Positions 7,763 through 9,655 of a DNA stretch of 9,655 nt are shown here, in pieces (the first letter of the stretch is position 1; each line of letters begins with the position of its first letter). The notes under the pieces are model-generated. The model had not been told where the DNA came from and ran no database searches. It was given only the letters and a program-made list of their open reading frames with translations. The stretch is taken from the NCBI GenBank assembly GCA_017390225.1, contig JAFPCL010000226.1, forward strand, positions 1 to 9,655, given 5' to 3'. The DNA comes from Clostridia bacterium (GTDB lineage: Bacteria > Bacillota > Clostridia > CAKSNL01 > HGM11501). The position numbers and the translations under genes were made by a program.

Positions 7763-8911
7763 TTATTCTATTGTTTTTGTGTCCGCCACGGATAGCGGCG
7801 CCATGGTACCCATGCCTTGCCATAAAAGTGTTTTCACTTCGCTTGCATTTTTAGCTTCCACTTCCAAAACCGCCGTTTGGCTGTCTGCGAGAACCGCTTG
7901 CGATACAAAGCCCACAAACCGACCCTCTGCATCGTACGTTGCCACCATGACAATTGTCTGCGCAACAGGTTCATCCAATGCGACGGTAACCTGCAGCTTA
8001 CTATTTTCAGTTGCCAAAATTTCTATTGCGGTAATGGTTTTTAAGAAATGTATCGTTGCAATCGTCAAATTGGTATTGCCGCTTCCAAAGGATATTTTTC
8101 TCCAGTCCTCTTCGCTGCCATCATAGTATACATCTGTCAGGCTATCGCAATCATAAAACGCACGTTCACCTATGCTTGTCACGCTGTTCCCCATCGTGAT
8201 ACTTGTCAAGCTCTCGCAATAATAAAACGCACGTTCACCTATGCTCGTCACGCTATTCCCCATCGTGATACTTGTCAGGCTATCGCAATACCCAAACGCA
8301 CCTTCACCTATGCTTGTCACGCTGTTCCCCATCGTGATACTTGTCAGGCTATCGCAATAATAAAACGCATATACAGCTATGCTTGTCACACTGTCCGGAA
8401 TCGTGATACTTGTCAGGCTATTGCAAGAAGAAAACGCATATGCACCTATGCTCGTTACGCTGTCCGGAATCGTGATACTTGTCAAACTCTCGCAATAACC
8501 AAACGCATATGCACCTATGCTTGTCACGCTGTTCCCCATCGTGATACTTTTCAGGCTATAGCAATAACAAAACGCACGTTCACCTATGCTTGTCACGCTA
8601 TTCCCCATCGTGATACTTGTCAGGCTATCGCAAGAATAAAACGCACCTTCACCTATGCTTGTCACGCTATTCCCGATAACTACCGTTTTAATGGAGCTTC
8701 TTTTTGCATACCACGGTACTTTTGTACTCGATGCCCAATCCGTCATCGCCCCCGTGCCCTCGATGGTCAGCTTCCCCGTATCATCCAAGTCCCAAGTAAG
8801 ATTCTCCCCGCAAACACCGCTTTCCACAGTCGCCGCCATGCTTGTCACAGTAAATCCCAAGCACAGTACCATACACAGCAGCAAGCATACAATAAAACTA
8901 TTTTTCTTCAT
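7763..8911 (-). CDS. Secreted BspA-type leucine-rich-repeat protein
   Basis: This is a 382-residue exported protein. A signal peptide (1-27, cut after SMAA, no lipobox) is followed by an N-terminal module (28-81) with CGENLTWDLDDTGKLTIEG and MTDW, which often precedes these repeats in Clostridia. Eight tandem 23-residue repeats span 82-265, with consensus SVTSIGxxAFxxCxSLTSIT plus MGN or IPD, i.e. the LRR_5 / Treponema-BspA type. A capping stretch (266-289, DWRKISFGSGN) and a beta-rich C-terminal module (290-382) ending in LLWQGMGTMAPLSVADTKTIE close the protein. There is no LPXTG, SLH or choline-binding anchor. BspA-like proteins are linked to adhesion and surface binding; the partner here is unknown. 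The ATG at 8911 has GGAGG with 7-base spacing. Expression is likely controlled by the structured leader upstream, which ends in a terminator-like hairpin. Confidence 0.92.
   Translation of the reverse strand: MKKNSFIVCLLLCMVLCLGFTVTSMAATVESGVCGENLTWDLDDTGKLTIEGTGAMTDWASSTKVPWYAKRSSIKTVVIGNSVTSIGEGAFYSCDSLTSITMGNSVTSIGERAFCYCYSLKSITMGNSVTSIGAYAFGYCESLTSITIPDSVTSIGAYAFSSCNSLTSITIPDSVTSIAVYAFYYCDSLTSITMGNSVTSIGEGAFGYCDSLTSITMGNSVTSIGERAFYYCESLTSITMGNSVTSIGERAFYDCDSLTDVYYDGSEEDWRKISFGSGNTNLTIATIHFLKTITAIEILATENSKLQVTVALDEPVAQTIVMVATYDAEGRFVGFVSQAVLADSQTAVLEVEAKNASEVKTLLWQGMGTMAPLSVADTKTIE
8117..8668 (-). repeat. 69-bp tandem array encoding eight LRR units
   Basis: Eight in-frame 69-bp units run without gaps: 8600-8668, 8531-8599, 8462-8530, 8393-8461, 8324-8392, 8255-8323, 8186-8254 and 8117-8185 (units 1 to 8 of the protein). 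DNA identity is high throughout, well beyond what the protein pattern demands. Units 1-2 and 6-7 share the order EG then ER, which hints at block duplication. Units 3-4 end in IPD instead of MGN. Unit 5 alone has SIAVYAF in place of SIGxxAF. Confidence 0.93.
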
Positions 8912-9120
8912 TGCAAAACCTCCAAAAAAAGTGCGCAGCTCTCGAAGCTACGCACGAAAAACACAAACTCCGATTGCTGCAACACAAACTTAACAGGATG
9001 AATCTTTTTTCGATTACCCAACAAATGGAATCTGCATTTTTGCTACATTCAGTTTGTCAAGCACGCGAAAAAAGAGATGTTAAAAATCCATCCCATATTA
9101 TCATATTAAGTTTGCGTTGC
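8912..9120 (-). promoter_or_regulatory. Structured 5' leader RNA of the LRR gene, unrecognised class
   Basis: This is a leader of about 209 bases from the predicted transcription start to the ATG. The first 15 bases (9120-9106, GCAACGCAAACTTAA) pair with 8993-8979 (TTAAGTTTGTGTTGC) with one G-U pair. Inside, 9093-9087 pairs with 9002-8996. After an 11-base bulge, TCTTTTTTCG (9075-9066) pairs perfectly with 9012-9003. An inner hairpin joins 9058-9047 with 9031-9020, with a 2x2 internal loop. A terminator-like hairpin follows. Three of these helices contain one G-U pair each, plus a fourth in the terminator stem, and each would be a C-A mismatch in plus-strand RNA. This favours a functional minus-strand RNA. 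No known riboswitch or T-box consensus was recognised. Confidence 0.6.
8924..8955 (-). terminator. Leader attenuator (intrinsic terminator before the LRR start)
   Basis: On the minus strand GTGCGTAGCT (8955-8946) pairs with AGCTGCGCAC (8940-8931) in a 10-bp stem with one U-G pair and a 5-base loop. Seven T follow directly, then the GGAGG site at 8923-8919. Too little room is left for a promoter between this hairpin and the gene, so it should act as a conditional attenuator rather than the end of an upstream gene. Confidence 0.75.
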
Positions 9121-9126
9121 ATATAT

Positions 9127-9156
9127 ATTTTACCATAATTGTTTCTTTCTTTGCAA
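9127..9156 (-). promoter_or_regulatory. Promoter of the LRR gene leader
   Basis: The minus strand reads TTGCAA (9156-9151), an 18-base spacer, and TAAAAT (9132-9127) with TGG before it (extended -10). The expected start is at about 9120, the first base of the closing helix of the leader. The sequence upstream is A/T-rich. Confidence 0.55.
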
Positions 9157-9219
9157 GTATTTTTATATGAATCTTTACATTCTTTTCGAACTGATATGCT
9201 TTTCATTTATTTTCGGCAT

Positions 9220-9264
9220 AAAAAAGCCACCCGAAAGACAACAAAAACTATATCTTTCGGGTGG
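9220..9264 (-). terminator. Intrinsic terminator of the DUF3791 operon
   Basis: CCACCCGAAAGA (9227-9238) and TCTTTCGGGTGG (9253-9264) form a perfect 12-bp stem with a 14-base loop. On the minus strand the stem is followed by C and six T. It lies 13 bases after the DUF3791 stop codon and separates that operon from the LRR promoter. Confidence 0.88.
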
Positions 9265-9277
9265 TAATTCTTTTTTC

Positions 9278-9484
9278 TTACGCCGATTTTCGCACCTCAA
9301 TAAACTTGTCGATTTCCTCTATCATATATGCCCTTCCCGTAGTGTGCAAAACATCATAGCATTTATCCAAATAATCCAAAACACCATATTTTTTAAATAG
9401 TAAAATCGCTTCTCTGCCTGTCAGCTTTTTTTCTGCACGGTAAGCTTCCATGCAAAATACTTTAAATGCAAGTGTTTTACTCAT
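9278..9484 (-). CDS. DUF3791 family small protein
   Basis: This is a complete 68-residue cytoplasmic protein. It fits the DUF3791 pattern: an N-terminal helix with FKVFCMEAYR (7-16), a middle segment LTGREAILLFKKYGVLDYL (21-39), the hallmark YDVLHTTG (43-50), and a final helix beginning at AYMIEEID. The function of the family is unknown. In Clostridia it is often found next to other very small genes such as DUF3990. DUF3990 is thought to have an ADP-ribosyltransferase-like fold, which has led to suggestions of toxin-antitoxin-like roles. ATG 9484 is chosen because GGAGG (9495-9491) lies 6 bases before it and because the family starts here. The same frame stays open further upstream, but that stretch overlaps the preceding gene. 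Only one base separates it from that gene's stop, so the two are translationally coupled. Confidence 0.85.
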   Translation of the reverse strand: MSKTLAFKVFCMEAYRAEKKLTGREAILLFKKYGVLDYLDKCYDVLHTTGRAYMIEEIDKFIEVRKSA

Positions 9485-9485
9485 A

Positions 9486-9655
9486 TCACACCTCCGGCAG
9501 CAGCAAATGTCCGGCACGTTCCTCGTTAAACAGTTGCGCCAACATGAGCGCACTGTAATGCCATACCTTTGTCTCTTCTCTTTCCAAATATGCATAGACT
9601 TTTGATTGCAAAAATCTTTCCATTGCCTGATTTTCAGACCACCCATTCAGCTCCA
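9486..9655 (-). CDS. Small protein of unknown function, 5' end cut by window edge
   Basis: The last 55 codons and the TGA stop of a gene that begins outside the window. The visible part is predicted to be helical. It contains WSENQAMERFLQSK, then LEREETKVWHYSALMLAQLF and a closing LLLPEV. I recall similar short proteins with an E-T-x-x-W-H-x-S-x-L core upstream of DUF3791 genes in Clostridia, but cannot name the family. The DUF3791 start lies one base beyond the stop, and its ribosome binding site lies inside this gene. That argues for one operon and possibly a physical partnership. The codons read through without interruption, so it appears intact as far as it goes. Confidence 0.7.
   Translation of the reverse strand, partial: ELNGWSENQAMERFLQSKVYAYLEREETKVWHYSALMLAQLFNEERAGHLLLPEV

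Noticed and set aside
8048..9001. Long plus-strand frame of 317 codons with 23-residue repeats (DTCQAIA..KRTFTYACHA)
   Set aside because: It is the antisense shadow of the 69-bp LRR array. It has no ribosome binding site, runs through the leader hairpin, and the minus-strand frame has a signal peptide and a known fold.
9032..9060. TTGACA on the minus strand (9060-9055) as a second LRR promoter
   Set aside because: A perfect -35 hexamer, but at 16-18 bases spacing there is no acceptable -10 box, and it lies inside a predicted leader helix.
8979..9120. Inverted repeats 8979-8993 and 9106-9120 read as an invertible DNA switch or a MITE
   Set aside because: Considered because phase-variable switches precede surface protein genes in Clostridia. 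The repeats are short and imperfect, no target duplication flanks them, further nested helices lie inside, and the wobble pairs favour the minus-strand RNA. Not fully excluded; mixed orientations in sequencing reads would revive it.
9167..9400. Plus-strand frame of 77 codons
   Set aside because: Runs through the terminator hairpin at 9220-9264 and antisense to DUF3791; no ribosome binding site.
9485..9646. Extension of the DUF3791 frame upstream to position 9646
   Set aside because: The extra 54 codons overlap the coding region of the upstream gene in another frame, are rich in Cys, Arg and Trp, and precede the good ribosome binding site for ATG 9484.

Overview
The window looks like a chromosomal segment of a Gram-positive anaerobe of the class Clostridia, probably a gut-type member. 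Several things point this way: strong GGAGG-type ribosome binding sites, GTG starts, a clostridial class A penicillin-binding protein with a Cys-containing tail, a small DUF3791 protein, and a secreted BspA-type leucine-rich-repeat protein with the N- and C-terminal modules common in Clostridia. I see no phage genes, transposases, CRISPR arrays, rRNA or tRNA.

Bases 1-4772 hold one minus-strand operon, read right to left. A promoter with an extended -10 (4745-4772) is followed by a DMT/EamA-type transporter (3856-4716), a YcxB-like membrane protein (3307-3840), a second DMT transporter (2424-3293) and a cytoplasmic GH78 alpha-L-rhamnosidase (1-2411, 3' end beyond the window). Gaps of 12-15 bases, each with its own ribosome binding site, support co-transcription. 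The rhamnosidase suggests intracellular cleavage of rhamnosides, but the transporter substrates are unknown. Bases 4773-4998 carry no credible gene, only a probable terminator.

Bases 4999-7698 hold a divergent pair sharing a T-rich intergenic region: a small membrane-anchored protein resembling the BofC C-terminal domain (minus) and a complete class A penicillin-binding protein (plus). Both are best started at GTG codons placed by good ribosome binding sites. A perfect 17-bp hairpin at 7711-7752 terminates the penicillin-binding protein gene and the convergent gene on its right.

Bases 7763-9156 hold a secreted leucine-rich-repeat protein (minus) with eight 23-residue repeats encoded by a 69-bp tandem array. 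Its mRNA leader is the most interesting part of the window. The predicted transcript starts at the first base of a long closing helix (9106-9120 with 8979-8993) that encloses further nested helices. It then runs into a complete intrinsic-terminator structure just before the ribosome binding site. In every helix the wobble pairs work only in the minus-strand RNA, which points to a real cis-regulatory leader. It matches no riboswitch class that I recognise.

Bases 9220-9655 hold the end of another minus-strand operon: the 3' end of an unrecognised small gene, a DUF3791 gene one base behind it, and a strong terminator.
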